From positions 2,542,001 to 2,606,000 of the forward strand of contig CBDEVI010000002.1 in assembly GCA_965243625.1 (NCBI GenBank): a DNA stretch of 64,000 nt, in the 5' to 3' direction. Position 1 is the first letter of the stretch. Every line of letters begins with the position of its first letter. Made by a program: the position numbers and the translations under genes. Below the pieces are notes generated by a model, which saw only the letters and a program-made list of their open reading frames with translations, was not told the origin of the DNA and made no database searches. This document shows, one piece after another, positions 26,261 through 34,580 of this stretch. The DNA is from JAJECS01 sp965243625 (GTDB lineage: Bacteria; Chloroflexota; UBA11872).

Positions 26261-27568
26261 TCACTCGGTGGCGTAGGCCGTGTCCAGAAACTCGGCGAGG
26301 TGCACCACTTCCAGGTCCAGGCCGCGCCGCCGCGCGCCCGTGCGCAGGTGCAGGATGCAGCCCGGATTGCCCGACACGATGGTGCGCGCGCCCGTCGCTT
26401 CGATCGCGTCGAGCTTCTCGTCCAGGATCTGCAGCGACACCTCCGTGTCAGTGGCGCTGTAGAGGCCCGCGGCGCCGCAGCAGATCGTCGGGTTGGCCGT
26501 CTCCACCAGCGTCACGCCGGGGACTGCGCCGATCAGATCGCGGGGCTGCTGGGAAATGCCCTGGGCGTGCACCAGGTGGCAGGCGTCCTGGTAGATCACC
26601 TCGCGCTCGACCGCGGTCGATCCGCCCGGCGCCCCGATCTCGGCCAGGAACTCCGAGAAGTCCCGCACCTTGGCGACAAACGCGCGCGCCCGCTCGCCGT
26701 AAGCGGGGTCTCCGGCCAGCAGGTGGCCGTACTCCTTCAGGGTCGAGCCGCAGCCGGCGGAGTTGACGACGATGGCGTCGTAGCCGTCCGCCTCGAAGGC
26801 ATCGATGTTGCGCCGGGCCAGGTCGCGGGCGGTTTCGCGCGCGCCGCCGTGCACGTGCAGCGCGCCGCAGCACTGCTGGTGCTCGGGAATGTGAACGTCG
26901 CAGCCGGCGCGCGCCAGCACCCGCAGCGAGGCCCGGTGGGCCTCGGCGAGCGACAGCGACATGATGCAGCCGGTCAGGAATGCCACTCGATGGCGGCGCT
27001 CGCCCTCCGCCGGAACGAAGCGCAGGTCGGCGGCCTGGAGGAACTGCGCGGACATCGGTGGCGACATCGCGTCGAGCCGCGCCATCGGCGGCGCCAGGGC
27101 GTGTAGCACCCGGCTGCGGCGCACCAGCCACTGCAAGCCGCTGCGCTGATACAGCCGCAAGCCTTGCCCCAGTAGCCGCAACGCCCGCGGTCGGGTGAAC
27201 ACGTGGCGCAGCACCAGGTCCGCGACGCGCCGCGCCCGCGGCAACAGTCCGGCCTGCACCGTCTGTGCCCGCACGTCCTCGATGATCTCGCCGTACTTGA
27301 CGCCCGAGGGACAGGCCGTCTCACACGCGCGGCAATCCAGGCAGCGAAAGGTGTGCTTCAGAAAGGTCGGGCTGGTGAGGGACATGTGCCCGTCGGACAC
27401 CGCCTTGGTGAGCTGAATCCGCCCGCGCGGCGAGTCCATTTCCAGCCGCAGCACGCGGTAGGTGGGGCACTCGTTGAGGCACAGACCGCAATGCACGCAG
27501 GTGGCGATGGTGGCGGGATCGGGCGCGTCGTGGGTGCTGAAGCCGGCCCGTGGCGCTGCCACGCTCAT
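26261..27568 (-). CDS. glcF: Glycolate oxidase iron-sulfur subunit GlcF
   Basis: A 435-residue subunit of the glycolate (or lactate) dehydrogenase complex at the membrane. Two 4Fe-4S motifs lie in the N-terminal region: CVHCGLCLNECPTY at about residue 24 and CLDCRACETACPSG at about 75. Two CCG domains follow, with HQQCCGALHVHGG and TICCGAAG, plus NSAGCGSTLKEYG. These match GlcF. It overlaps the upstream FAD-subunit gene by ATGA, so the two form one unit. Electrons from the FAD subunit pass through its clusters to the quinone pool. Confidence 0.94.
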   Translation of the reverse strand: MSVAAPRAGFSTHDAPDPATIATCVHCGLCLNECPTYRVLRLEMDSPRGRIQLTKAVSDGHMSLTSPTFLKHTFRCLDCRACETACPSGVKYGEIIEDVRAQTVQAGLLPRARRVADLVLRHVFTRPRALRLLGQGLRLYQRSGLQWLVRRSRVLHALAPPMARLDAMSPPMSAQFLQAADLRFVPAEGERRHRVAFLTGCIMSLSLAEAHRASLRVLARAGCDVHIPEHQQCCGALHVHGGARETARDLARRNIDAFEADGYDAIVVNSAGCGSTLKEYGHLLAGDPAYGERARAFVAKVRDFSEFLAEIGAPGGSTAVEREVIYQDACHLVHAQGISQQPRDLIGAVPGVTLVETANPTICCGAAGLYSATDTEVSLQILDEKLDAIEATGARTIVSGNPGCILHLRTGARRRGLDLEVVHLAEFLDTAYATE

Positions 27569-28923
27569 GCGGCGTCCGCCAGGAAGCGTCCGGGGTTGAG
27601 CGTGCGGTTGGGATCGAACGCGCGCCGCAACTCGCCGGCGAGGGCATGCGCGGCGTTGGACGGATCCGTGCCCCAGACATCCAGGCGGCGCTTGACGCCG
27701 GGCGGCGCCGCCTCAACCACGACCGGCGCGTCGAACATCCGCGCGGCGCCGCGTAGATCGGAGACGGCGCGGCAGACCGCCTCGTCGTCGCCGCCCGTCC
27801 AGCGCACCCGCCCGACGCCGCTCACCGCGTGCGCCTCCGCGCGCCACTCCAGGCCGTGCTCGGCGGCGATCTCGGCCGCCGTGCCCAGCAGCGACGGAAT
27901 CTGCGACGAGAGGGCGCTCATGCGGCACACCGCACACGGCTCGCCGGTTGGCGGCGGTTCCGCCACGCGCACCGCGTCGCGCCAGAAATCGCGCTGCGCG
28001 TCGCCCTCCAGCACGTGCGGAGCGGCGCCGTTCGAGGCGAGCGTCTCATGGACCATCGCCAGTTGCGCGGCCACTCCGGCTTTCGTCCCCGCGAACCGCA
28101 CCGCCAGCAGCCAGGGCCGGTCCGGCACGTCGCCCGTGGCGACCAGTCGCCGGTCGATGAGATCGACCCCGGTGGGCGCGACCGGCAGGGCCACGACCGA
28201 CCCAACGGCGCCCCCCGCGTCGAGCGCCGACGCGTAGCCATAGACCGCCGTTCGTTCGTTGGTCGGCAGCGGCGCCACCTTAAGATTCACTCGGGTAATG
28301 AGACCCAGGGTGCCCAGCGCGCCAATGTGACCCTTGTGCAGGTCATAGCCGGTCACGTTCTTGACCACCATGCCGCCGGATTTGGTGATGGCGCCGTCCG
28401 GCCCCGCCGTCTCCGCGCCGATCACCAGGTCGCGCAGCGAGCCCGACGCCACCCGGCGGGGCCCCGAGGCGTTGGTGGCCATCAGGCCGCCCAACGTCGC
28501 CGATGCCGCGAATGGCGGGTCCAGCGGCAAGTGCTGGCCTTCCTCGCCCAAGCGCGCCTGCAGCGCCGCCAGCGAGATTCCGGCTTGCACGCCAAGCGTC
28601 AGGTCCGCCGGCGTGTACGTCACGATCTCATCGAGCGCAGTCATGTCGAGCACCACGTCCACGCGCTCCGGGATGTTGCCCAACGCCATCTGGGCGCCGC
28701 CCCCGCGCGGGACGACCGCGGCGCCCACCTCGTCGCACCGAGCCAGCACGGCCGCCGCTTCGTCCGGATGCGCGGGCCGGACGACCAGGGACGGCTCAAC
28801 CCCGTCCACGGCCAGCGCCGCCAGGTCACCGGTGCGGATGCGGCTGGCGGGCAGGTCCCGCGTTAGCGCGGCCTTGATTTCCACAGCCGATGGGGCGACC
28901 GGCGCCTCAGCTTCAAGTGCCAT
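27565..28923 (-). CDS. FAD-binding subunit of glycolate oxidase (GlcD/GlcE-like)
   Basis: A 452-residue FAD-linked oxidase. The PCMH-type FAD domain is at about residues 40-215, with VVPRGGGAQMALG, then SATLGGLMATNASGPRRVASGSLRDLVIGAE and GGMVVKNVTGYDLHKGHIGALGTLGLIT. It ends FDPNRTLNPGRFL, a C-terminal signature of GlcD-type enzymes. The usual system has separate GlcD and GlcE; only one FAD subunit is adjacent to glcF here, so it may do the job of both. It oxidises a 2-hydroxyacid such as glycolate. The upstream gap carries a family B repeat and separates it from divergent panC. Confidence 0.9.
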   Translation of the reverse strand: MALEAEAPVAPSAVEIKAALTRDLPASRIRTGDLAALAVDGVEPSLVVRPAHPDEAAAVLARCDEVGAAVVPRGGGAQMALGNIPERVDVVLDMTALDEIVTYTPADLTLGVQAGISLAALQARLGEEGQHLPLDPPFAASATLGGLMATNASGPRRVASGSLRDLVIGAETAGPDGAITKSGGMVVKNVTGYDLHKGHIGALGTLGLITRVNLKVAPLPTNERTAVYGYASALDAGGAVGSVVALPVAPTGVDLIDRRLVATGDVPDRPWLLAVRFAGTKAGVAAQLAMVHETLASNGAAPHVLEGDAQRDFWRDAVRVAEPPPTGEPCAVCRMSALSSQIPSLLGTAAEIAAEHGLEWRAEAHAVSGVGRVRWTGGDDEAVCRAVSDLRGAARMFDAPVVVEAAPPGVKRRLDVWGTDPSNAAHALAGELRRAFDPNRTLNPGRFLADAA

Positions 28924-28971
28924 GATTGGCAGTATGGAGCGCGGTCAGGACCGGAACAACCACCACCCCCT

Positions 28972-29023
28972 CCGTCATTCCGGCGGAGCCTGTCCCCGCG
29001 CAGGCGGGGAGCCGGAATCCAGG
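28972..29023. repeat. Family B palindromic repeat, long variant
   Basis: GTCATTCCGGC ... GCCGGAATCC with a second inner stem (CCTGTCCCCGCGC / GGCGGGG) lies between divergent glcE-like and panC genes. Confidence 0.7.
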
Positions 29024-29073
29024 GACCGCCGCTGCCATGACGCGATGACCACTCCCAACCACCGAGCCGCGGC

Positions 29074-29985
29074 ATGATCGTGGCGCGCACGCGGGCCGAG
29101 TTGGCGGCGGCGCGCGACGGGCTCCCCGATCCCGTCGGCGCCGTGTTCACCATGGGCGGATTGCACGACGGCCACACCGCCTTGCTGCGCGCCGCGCGCC
29201 GCGAGTGCGCCGCCGTGGTGGGCACGCTCTTCGTGAACCCCATCCAATTCGAGATCGAGCAAGACGCCGCGACCTATCCCGGTGACGAGGCAGCTGATTT
29301 GCGTCGATTTGAAGCCGAGGGCGCAGACGTTGTATTTGTCCCGCCGGCCCACGAAATCTACGGGCCGGCGTTCGCCACCCAGGTTTGCGTACCGACCCTC
29401 AGCGGCGTGCTCGAAGGCGCCAGCCGGCCGGGCCACTTCGACGGCGTCGCCACCGTGGTCGCCGTGCTGCTCAACCTCACGCGCCCCGAGCGCACCTACC
29501 TCGGGCAGAAGGACTGGCAGCAAACGCGCGTGCTGCGGCAGGTCGTGGAGGATCTTGCCCTCGCCGTGGACGTGCGCGTGGTCGGCACCGTACGTGACGA
29601 CGGGGGCCTGGCCCTGGGCACGCGCAACGTGCGGCTGTCGGTCGAGGGCCGCGAGGCGGCGCGCGTGATTCACCGCGCGTTGGCGGCTGGGGCCGATGCC
29701 TGGCGGCGCGGCGAGCGGGGGGCCGACGGCCTGGAGCGCACCATGCGACAGGAGTTGGAGGCCCAATCGGGCGTCACCGTCGACTACGCAGTGGCGTGCG
29801 ACCCGCGCACGCTCGATAACCTCAGCCCCCAGGCGGGGGCTGTCGCACTGCTCGTGGCCGCGTGGATCGAAGGGGTGCGCCTGATCGACAACCTCGTCCT
29901 GGGCGACGGCCTCGTGGATATCGATTCCGCGCCGCTGCTGGCCGACGCCGCGGCTGCGACTGGCGGCGGTCAGCCTCCGCCGTGA
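29074..29985 (+). CDS. panC: Pantothenate synthetase
   Basis: PanC joins pantoate and beta-alanine with ATP in pantothenate (CoA precursor) synthesis. The 303-residue protein has FTMGGLHDGHTAL (family MGALHxGH), TLFVNPIQFE, SGVLEGASRPGHFDGVATVV, and YLGQKDWQQTRVLRQ. The normal MSSRN motif is LGTRNVRLS here and the HxGH motif has Gly for Ala, so it is a somewhat divergent but complete enzyme. Its stop overlaps the selB start (GTGA), so the two are co-translated. No panB or panD is in the window. Confidence 0.94.
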   Translation: MIVARTRAELAAARDGLPDPVGAVFTMGGLHDGHTALLRAARRECAAVVGTLFVNPIQFEIEQDAATYPGDEAADLRRFEAEGADVVFVPPAHEIYGPAFATQVCVPTLSGVLEGASRPGHFDGVATVVAVLLNLTRPERTYLGQKDWQQTRVLRQVVEDLALAVDVRVVGTVRDDGGLALGTRNVRLSVEGREAARVIHRALAAGADAWRRGERGADGLERTMRQELEAQSGVTVDYAVACDPRTLDNLSPQAGAVALLVAAWIEGVRLIDNLVLGDGLVDIDSAPLLADAAAATGGGQPPP

Positions 29986-31871
29986 CGGCCGCGACCGACG
30001 CCCCGCTCGCGGCCACGGTCGGCACCGCGGGGCACGTCGATCACGGCAAGTCGACCCTGGTGCACGCGCTCACCGGCATCGACCCGGATCGTCTCGCCGA
30101 AGAGAAGGCCCGCGGCATGACCATCGACCTGGGCTTCGCCTGGCTCACCCTGCCCAGCGGGCGCTCGGTGAGCCTGGTGGACGTTCCGGGGCATGAGCGA
30201 TTCATCCACAACATGCTGGCCGGCGTGGGTGGGATCGACGCCTGTCTCTTCGTGGTCGCCGCCGACGAAGGCGTGATGCCGCAGACGCGCGAGCACCTCG
30301 ACATCGTGACCCTGCTGGGCATTGAGCGCGGCGTGGTCGCGCTGGCCAAGACGGACCTGGTGGACGAGGAATGGCTCGACCTTGTCGAACAGGAGGTGCG
30401 GGAATCCCTGGCGGCCAGCTCGCTGGCCCAAGCGCCCGTCGTCCCTGTCTCGGCGCGTGACGGCCGCGGGCTGGACGCGCTCCTGGACGCGCTGGATGCG
30501 CTTCTGGCGCAGCCGCTGTCCCGACCGCAGGTCGGTGGACCGCGACTGCCGGTGGACCGGGCCTTCACCCAGCGGGGTTTCGGCACCGTGGTGACCGGCA
30601 CCCTGGCCGGCGGGCCGCTGGACGTGGGCGACATGGTCCATCTGTACCCGGGCGGCGCGCGAACCCGCGTGCGCGGCTTGCAGACCCATCGCGCGGCGGA
30701 GGACCGCGCCTGGCCGGGACGGCGCGTGGCGGTGAACCTCGGCGGCCTCGCGCCATCCGACGTCCCGCGCGGCACGGTGGTCGCCGCGCCCGGCGCCGTC
30801 ACCGAGACGCGACGCGTGGACGCCACGCTGCGCCTGCTGCCGTCGGCGCCGCGCGCCTTGAAACCGGGGGAGCGCGTGTCGTGGCACTCGGGCACCGCAG
30901 AAGTCGTGGCGGCGGTGCGCTACCTGGAGGCCGACCCCATCCAGCCGGGGAGCTCCGGCTGGGTCCAGTGGCGGCTTGGCGAAGCCGTCGCCATTCGCAA
31001 GGGCGACCCCTATGTGATCCGGCGACTCTCGCCGCCGATGACCATTGGTGGCGGCGAGATCGTGCGCGCGGCGGCCCGCCACGTGCCGCGCGGCGACCCC
31101 GACGCGCTGGAGGCCCTCGAACGCGCTCGCCGTGCCCCGCCCGCCGAGCTGGTGGCCGCGGCGGTCGAGGCCGGCGGCCCGCTCACGCCGGCCGAAATCG
31201 CGCGACGCACCGAGTTGGGCCTCGCCGAAGTGACGGCATTGGTGGACGACATGGAGCGCGCGGGCGCGTTGAGCGTCGCCGGCGGTTACGCGGCGCCGGC
31301 CGCCGCCGTCGACGCGCTGCGCCGGCGCATTTCGGCCCTGCTATCGCCAAGCGCCGCCGCCGGCCTGCCGCAGGCGGCGTTGCCCCAGCAGTTGGGAGCC
31401 CCCGCGCCCCTCGTCGCGGCGCTGCTCGAAGGCATGGCCGAGGAGGGCAGCCTCGTCCTCAAGGAGGGCCGAGTCCTGCCCCCGGGACAAACGCCCGCGC
31501 CGCGCGGCCCCGAGGCCGACCGCCTGCTGGCCGCGCTGGATGAGGGCGGCTTCGCGCCGCCGGACCTGCTCGCGCTGGCGCGCTCCCAGGGCGCCTCGAG
31601 CACGCTCCTTGACGCCCTGGCGGTGGCAGGTGAACTCGTCCGCATCACGCCGACGTTCGGCCTCACCCCGGCGGGCTACGCGCGCTGGCGGCAGGCCGTT
31701 GGCGAGGCCTTCACGGCAAGCGACCAGATCACGGTGAAGCAACTCCGCGACCAGCTGGGCACCAGCCGCAAATACGTCCTGGCGTTCTTGGAGCACCTCG
31801 ACGCCCGGGCCGTCACCCGCCGCGTCGGCGAAGCCCGCATCCTCCTGGACCGGAGCTGGCTGCCGGACTAG
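29982..31871 (+). CDS. selB: Selenocysteine-specific elongation factor SelB
   Basis: SelB carries Sec-tRNA to UGA codons followed by a SECIS hairpin. The 629-residue protein has the GTPase domain first: GTAGHVDHGKST (14-25), EEKARGMTIDLGFAW, DVPGHERFIHNM and ALAKTDLVD; then EF-Tu-like domains with GFGTVVTGTLAGG; then four winged-helix repeats in the last 250 residues, ending in TVKQLRDQLGTSRKYVLAFLEHLD, the SECIS-binding end. The frame extends further upstream, but the GTG at 29982 overlaps panC and gives the correct N-terminus. Its target 4 kb upstream is the Rdx-type selenoprotein. selA, selD and the Sec tRNA are not in the window. Confidence 0.96.
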   Translation: MTAATDAPLAATVGTAGHVDHGKSTLVHALTGIDPDRLAEEKARGMTIDLGFAWLTLPSGRSVSLVDVPGHERFIHNMLAGVGGIDACLFVVAADEGVMPQTREHLDIVTLLGIERGVVALAKTDLVDEEWLDLVEQEVRESLAASSLAQAPVVPVSARDGRGLDALLDALDALLAQPLSRPQVGGPRLPVDRAFTQRGFGTVVTGTLAGGPLDVGDMVHLYPGGARTRVRGLQTHRAAEDRAWPGRRVAVNLGGLAPSDVPRGTVVAAPGAVTETRRVDATLRLLPSAPRALKPGERVSWHSGTAEVVAAVRYLEADPIQPGSSGWVQWRLGEAVAIRKGDPYVIRRLSPPMTIGGGEIVRAAARHVPRGDPDALEALERARRAPPAELVAAAVEAGGPLTPAEIARRTELGLAEVTALVDDMERAGALSVAGGYAAPAAAVDALRRRISALLSPSAAAGLPQAALPQQLGAPAPLVAALLEGMAEEGSLVLKEGRVLPPGQTPAPRGPEADRLLAALDEGGFAPPDLLALARSQGASSTLLDALAVAGELVRITPTFGLTPAGYARWRQAVGEAFTASDQITVKQLRDQLGTSRKYVLAFLEHLDARAVTRRVGEARILLDRSWLPD

Positions 31872-32004
31872 GACTTTCGACCCCATCCGCCGTCATTGCG
31901 CGATATCCCCACTTGCCGAGCCACCCGCTCCCGTCGCTCCGAGCCGTCCCCTCCTGTCATTCCGAGCGCCTTTCCTGTCATTCCGAGCGCAGCGAGGAAT
32001 CTAA

Positions 32005-33185
32005 GAAACCTCTGAACAACTGGTGCACCTGAGCGCCAGGGCGCTTGGACGGGGCCGCGATCACAGCCTGGGGCGTCGCGCTGGCTCGATCCGCCGTGTC
32101 AACCCGCCGCGGGGGTGTGATCGTCCCCGCGCGGGGCGCAGTGCGCCCGCTTAGACTGGCGCGGCACGTGCCGCCAGCAGCAGATTGGCGAAGCCGAACA
32201 ACAGACACAGCCGGGTGCGGTTCTTGGCCAACCCCCGGTACCGCACCTGCCCATAGCCGAAGTGGCGCTTCACATACAGGAACGGATGCTCCACCTTGGC
32301 CCGGATGGAGGCCTTGCGCTGCTCCGCCTCGGCGGCGGCGCTGCCCGGCGGCAAGCGCCGCCGCTGCCCCCGGCGTAACGCCACCTGCCAATCGATCGCC
32401 CGCCCCCGATGCTCGGGACGGCGGGCGACCCCCTCGTACCCCGCATCGCCCCACACGCGCGTCTCGGCGCCGTGCAGGAGTTGCGGCACTTGCGTGATAT
32501 CCGCCACGTTGGCGGCCGTCGTCGCCACGCTGTGCACCAGTCCCGTCTCGGCGTCCACGCCGATGTGCGCCTTCATGCCGAAGTACCACTGCTGGCCCTT
32601 CCTCACCTGATGCATCTCCGGGTCCCGCGCCTGCGCGCGGTTCTTCGTCGACGCCGGTGCGGCAAGGATCGTCGCGTCCACGATTGTCCCTTCGCGCAGC
32701 TGCAGGCCCTGGGTCGCCAGGTGCTGCGTGATCTCCGCCAGCAGCCCCGCCCCCAGGTCGTGCTGTTCCAGCAGATGCCGAAAATGGAGGATGGTGGTCT
32801 CATCGGGCCGCGGGTCCCGCGCGGTCAGCCCCACAAACCGCTGCACCGCCACGCTGTCGTAGAGCGCGTCTTCCATCGCCGGGTCGCTGAGGTTGTAGAA
32901 CAGTTGCACGCAGTGAATCCGCAGCAGCAGGGCCAGCGGATACGGCGGTCGCCCACGCTCGCCGGTGGGGTACACCGGCCGAATGCGCGCTTCGAGCCGC
33001 GCCCACGGCAGCAGCGCGTCCATGCGCTGGAGAAAGCGCTCGCGCCGCGTCTGGCGCGGCTGTCCGTCATACTCCACGTCGGCAAATGAGCGCTGGGGAT
33101 GCATCGAAGCCCTCACCGGCAATCGGTCACCCCTGAGCATAGGCCCAACCGACGGGCCGCGACCCGCGACTAAATCAGAGGTTCC
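32005..33185. mobile_element. IS5-family insertion sequence (1181 bp), apparently complete
   Basis: The element has imperfect terminal inverted repeats, GAAACCTCTGAACAA on the left and GGAACCTCTGATTTA read inward from the right (11-12 of 15 match). It is flanked by a 4-bp direct repeat CTAA (32001-32004 and 33186-33189), the YTAR-type target of IS5-group elements. It carries one intact transposase gene on the minus strand and interrupts a family A repeat. No host gene is broken. Confidence 0.9.
32151..33104 (-). CDS. IS5-family DDE transposase
   Basis: A 317-residue transposase. The N-terminus FADVEYDGQPRQTRRERFLQRMDALLPW and the following GRPPYPLALLLRIHCVQLFYNLSDPAMEDALYDS are typical of IS5-group proteins. 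The catalytic DDE residues are expected in TIVDATILAAP, VWGDAGYEGV and KVEHPFLYVKR, all present. The frame is open to 33140; the ATG at 33102-33104 gives the family start. There is no stop or frameshift, so it could be active. Confidence 0.95.
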   Translation of the reverse strand: MHPQRSFADVEYDGQPRQTRRERFLQRMDALLPWARLEARIRPVYPTGERGRPPYPLALLLRIHCVQLFYNLSDPAMEDALYDSVAVQRFVGLTARDPRPDETTILHFRHLLEQHDLGAGLLAEITQHLATQGLQLREGTIVDATILAAPASTKNRAQARDPEMHQVRKGQQWYFGMKAHIGVDAETGLVHSVATTAANVADITQVPQLLHGAETRVWGDAGYEGVARRPEHRGRAIDWQVALRRGQRRRLPPGSAAAEAEQRKASIRAKVEHPFLYVKRHFGYGQVRYRGLAKNRTRLCLLFGFANLLLAARAAPV

Positions 33186-33297
33186 CTAAGGGGCGCGGAG
33201 AAAGCGCAACGCCTTAGATTCCTCACGTTCGTTCGGAATGACGGACTGTTCCGCCACCACCGCCACCCAGTGACGACGACCCTTGCACTGTCCTGTA

Positions 33298-33318
33298 GGG
33301 GCGGGTCTCAGACCCGCC
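33298..33318. repeat. Palindromic repeat family C copy (TCTCAGA centre)
   Basis: GGGCGGGTCTCAGACCCGCCC: both halves changed together relative to the TTTCAAA form, so the palindrome stays perfect. It lies just 3' of pgk. Confidence 0.8.
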
Positions 33319-33362
33319 CGACGCCAAGCATCGGGCGCGCTTCCAGGTCCGTCGCCCCCGGC

Positions 33363-34538
33363 TCAAACCTCCGGCAGCGCAGCCACGCCCGGAAGCTCGC
33401 GGCCTTCGATGAGCTCGAGCGTCGCGCCGCCGCCCGTGCTCAGGTGGGCGAAGTCCTCCGCGCGACCTGACGCCTGAGCCGCCGCCACGGCGTCGCCGCC
33501 GGCCACGACCACCTGGGCAGGCGAGTCGGCGAGGAGCCGCGCCAGCCCCAGCGTGCCGGCGGCAAACGGCGCGACCTCATAGACGCCCACCGGACCGTTC
33601 CACAGCACCGTTCGCGCGCGGGCGAGCGCCTCGGCATAGGCCGCCAGCGACGCGGGGCCAACGTCGAGAATCATGGCGTCAGCCGGCACCGCATCCAGCC
33701 CAACCGTGGTGGGGGCCGCGTTCGCGTCGGCCTCGGTGGCCACCACCGCGTCAACTGGAATCACCAGCCGGCAGCCCGCCGCGGCGGCCGCGGACCGAAT
33801 GCGGGCAACGGCGCCGGCGGCGCTCTCCGCCCGCGACCGACCGATGTCAACCCCGTCCGCGGCCAGGAAGGTGTTGGCCATGGCCCCGCCCAGGATCAGC
33901 AGGTCAGCCGTCGCCGCCAACCGTTCGAGCAGCGCAATCTTGTCGCTGATCTTGGCCCCGCCCACGATGGCCGCAAACGGCCGCGGCGGCCCCTGCACGA
34001 TCGGGTCCAGCGCTTGCAGCTCAGCCAGCATCAGGTATCCGGCGGCGGCGGGCAGCGCGCGGGCCAGCCCGGTCGTGCTGGCATGCGCCCGGTGCGCCGT
34101 GCCGAAGGCGTCGTTGACGTAGCAATCGGCCAGCCGCGCCAGCGCGCACACGTGGTCAGGGTCGTTGGACTCCTCGCCGGGATGGAAGCGCACGTTTTCG
34201 AGCAGCAGGACGTCTCCATCCGCGAGCTCGCGCGTCAGCCGCTCGATCTCGGGGCCCACGCTGTCGGGGGCCAGGGGAACCAAGGCGCCGAGCCACTGCC
34301 CCAGGCGCTCCGCGACCGGCGCCAGTGACAGCTCGGGACGCGCGGCGCCCCGCGGCCGGCCGAGATGTGAGGCCAGCACCACGCGCGCGCCGCGCGCGCG
34401 CAGGTCCCGAATAGTCGGCAGCGACGCCTTGATTCGGGAGTCGTCGCGAATCGCGCTCCCGTCGAGCGGCACGTTGAGGTCGGCGCGGACGAAGACCCGC
34501 CGGCCGTTGACGTCGAGGCCCGCCAGGCCGCGCTTCAT
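33363..34538 (-). CDS. pgk: Phosphoglycerate kinase
   Basis: Pgk transfers phosphate from 1,3-bisphosphoglycerate to ADP in glycolysis. The 391 residues contain VFVRADLNVPLDG (substrate binding), VVLASHLGRPRG, LLLENVRFHPGEE, VNDAFGTAHRAHAS, IVGGAKISDK, VLWNGPVGVYE and the C-terminal STGGGATLELIEG. Length is normal. It lies 42 bp downstream of gap on the same strand, so the two are probably one operon. A family C palindrome follows the stop. Confidence 0.97.
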   Translation of the reverse strand: MKRGLAGLDVNGRRVFVRADLNVPLDGSAIRDDSRIKASLPTIRDLRARGARVVLASHLGRPRGAARPELSLAPVAERLGQWLGALVPLAPDSVGPEIERLTRELADGDVLLLENVRFHPGEESNDPDHVCALARLADCYVNDAFGTAHRAHASTTGLARALPAAAGYLMLAELQALDPIVQGPPRPFAAIVGGAKISDKIALLERLAATADLLILGGAMANTFLAADGVDIGRSRAESAAGAVARIRSAAAAAGCRLVIPVDAVVATEADANAAPTTVGLDAVPADAMILDVGPASLAAYAEALARARTVLWNGPVGVYEVAPFAAGTLGLARLLADSPAQVVVAGGDAVAAAQASGRAEDFAHLSTGGGATLELIEGRELPGVAALPEV

Positions 34539-34580
34539 GCGGCGGACCGTTCGCTGACGGACGCCACCAGGCGGAGGCGG

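Larger units (their letters stand above)
31976..33242. repeat. Family A palindromic repeat split by an insertion sequence
   Basis: The left arm (GTCATTCCGAGCG ... GAGGAATCTAA) at 31976-32004 and the right arm (CTAAGGGG ... TTAGATTCCTCACG ... TTCGGAATGAC) at 33186-33242 form one normal repeat if 32005-33189 is removed. The join falls at the CTAA within the arm, which is duplicated on both sides of the IS. An extra partial left arm lies at 31955-31968. Confidence 0.85.
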
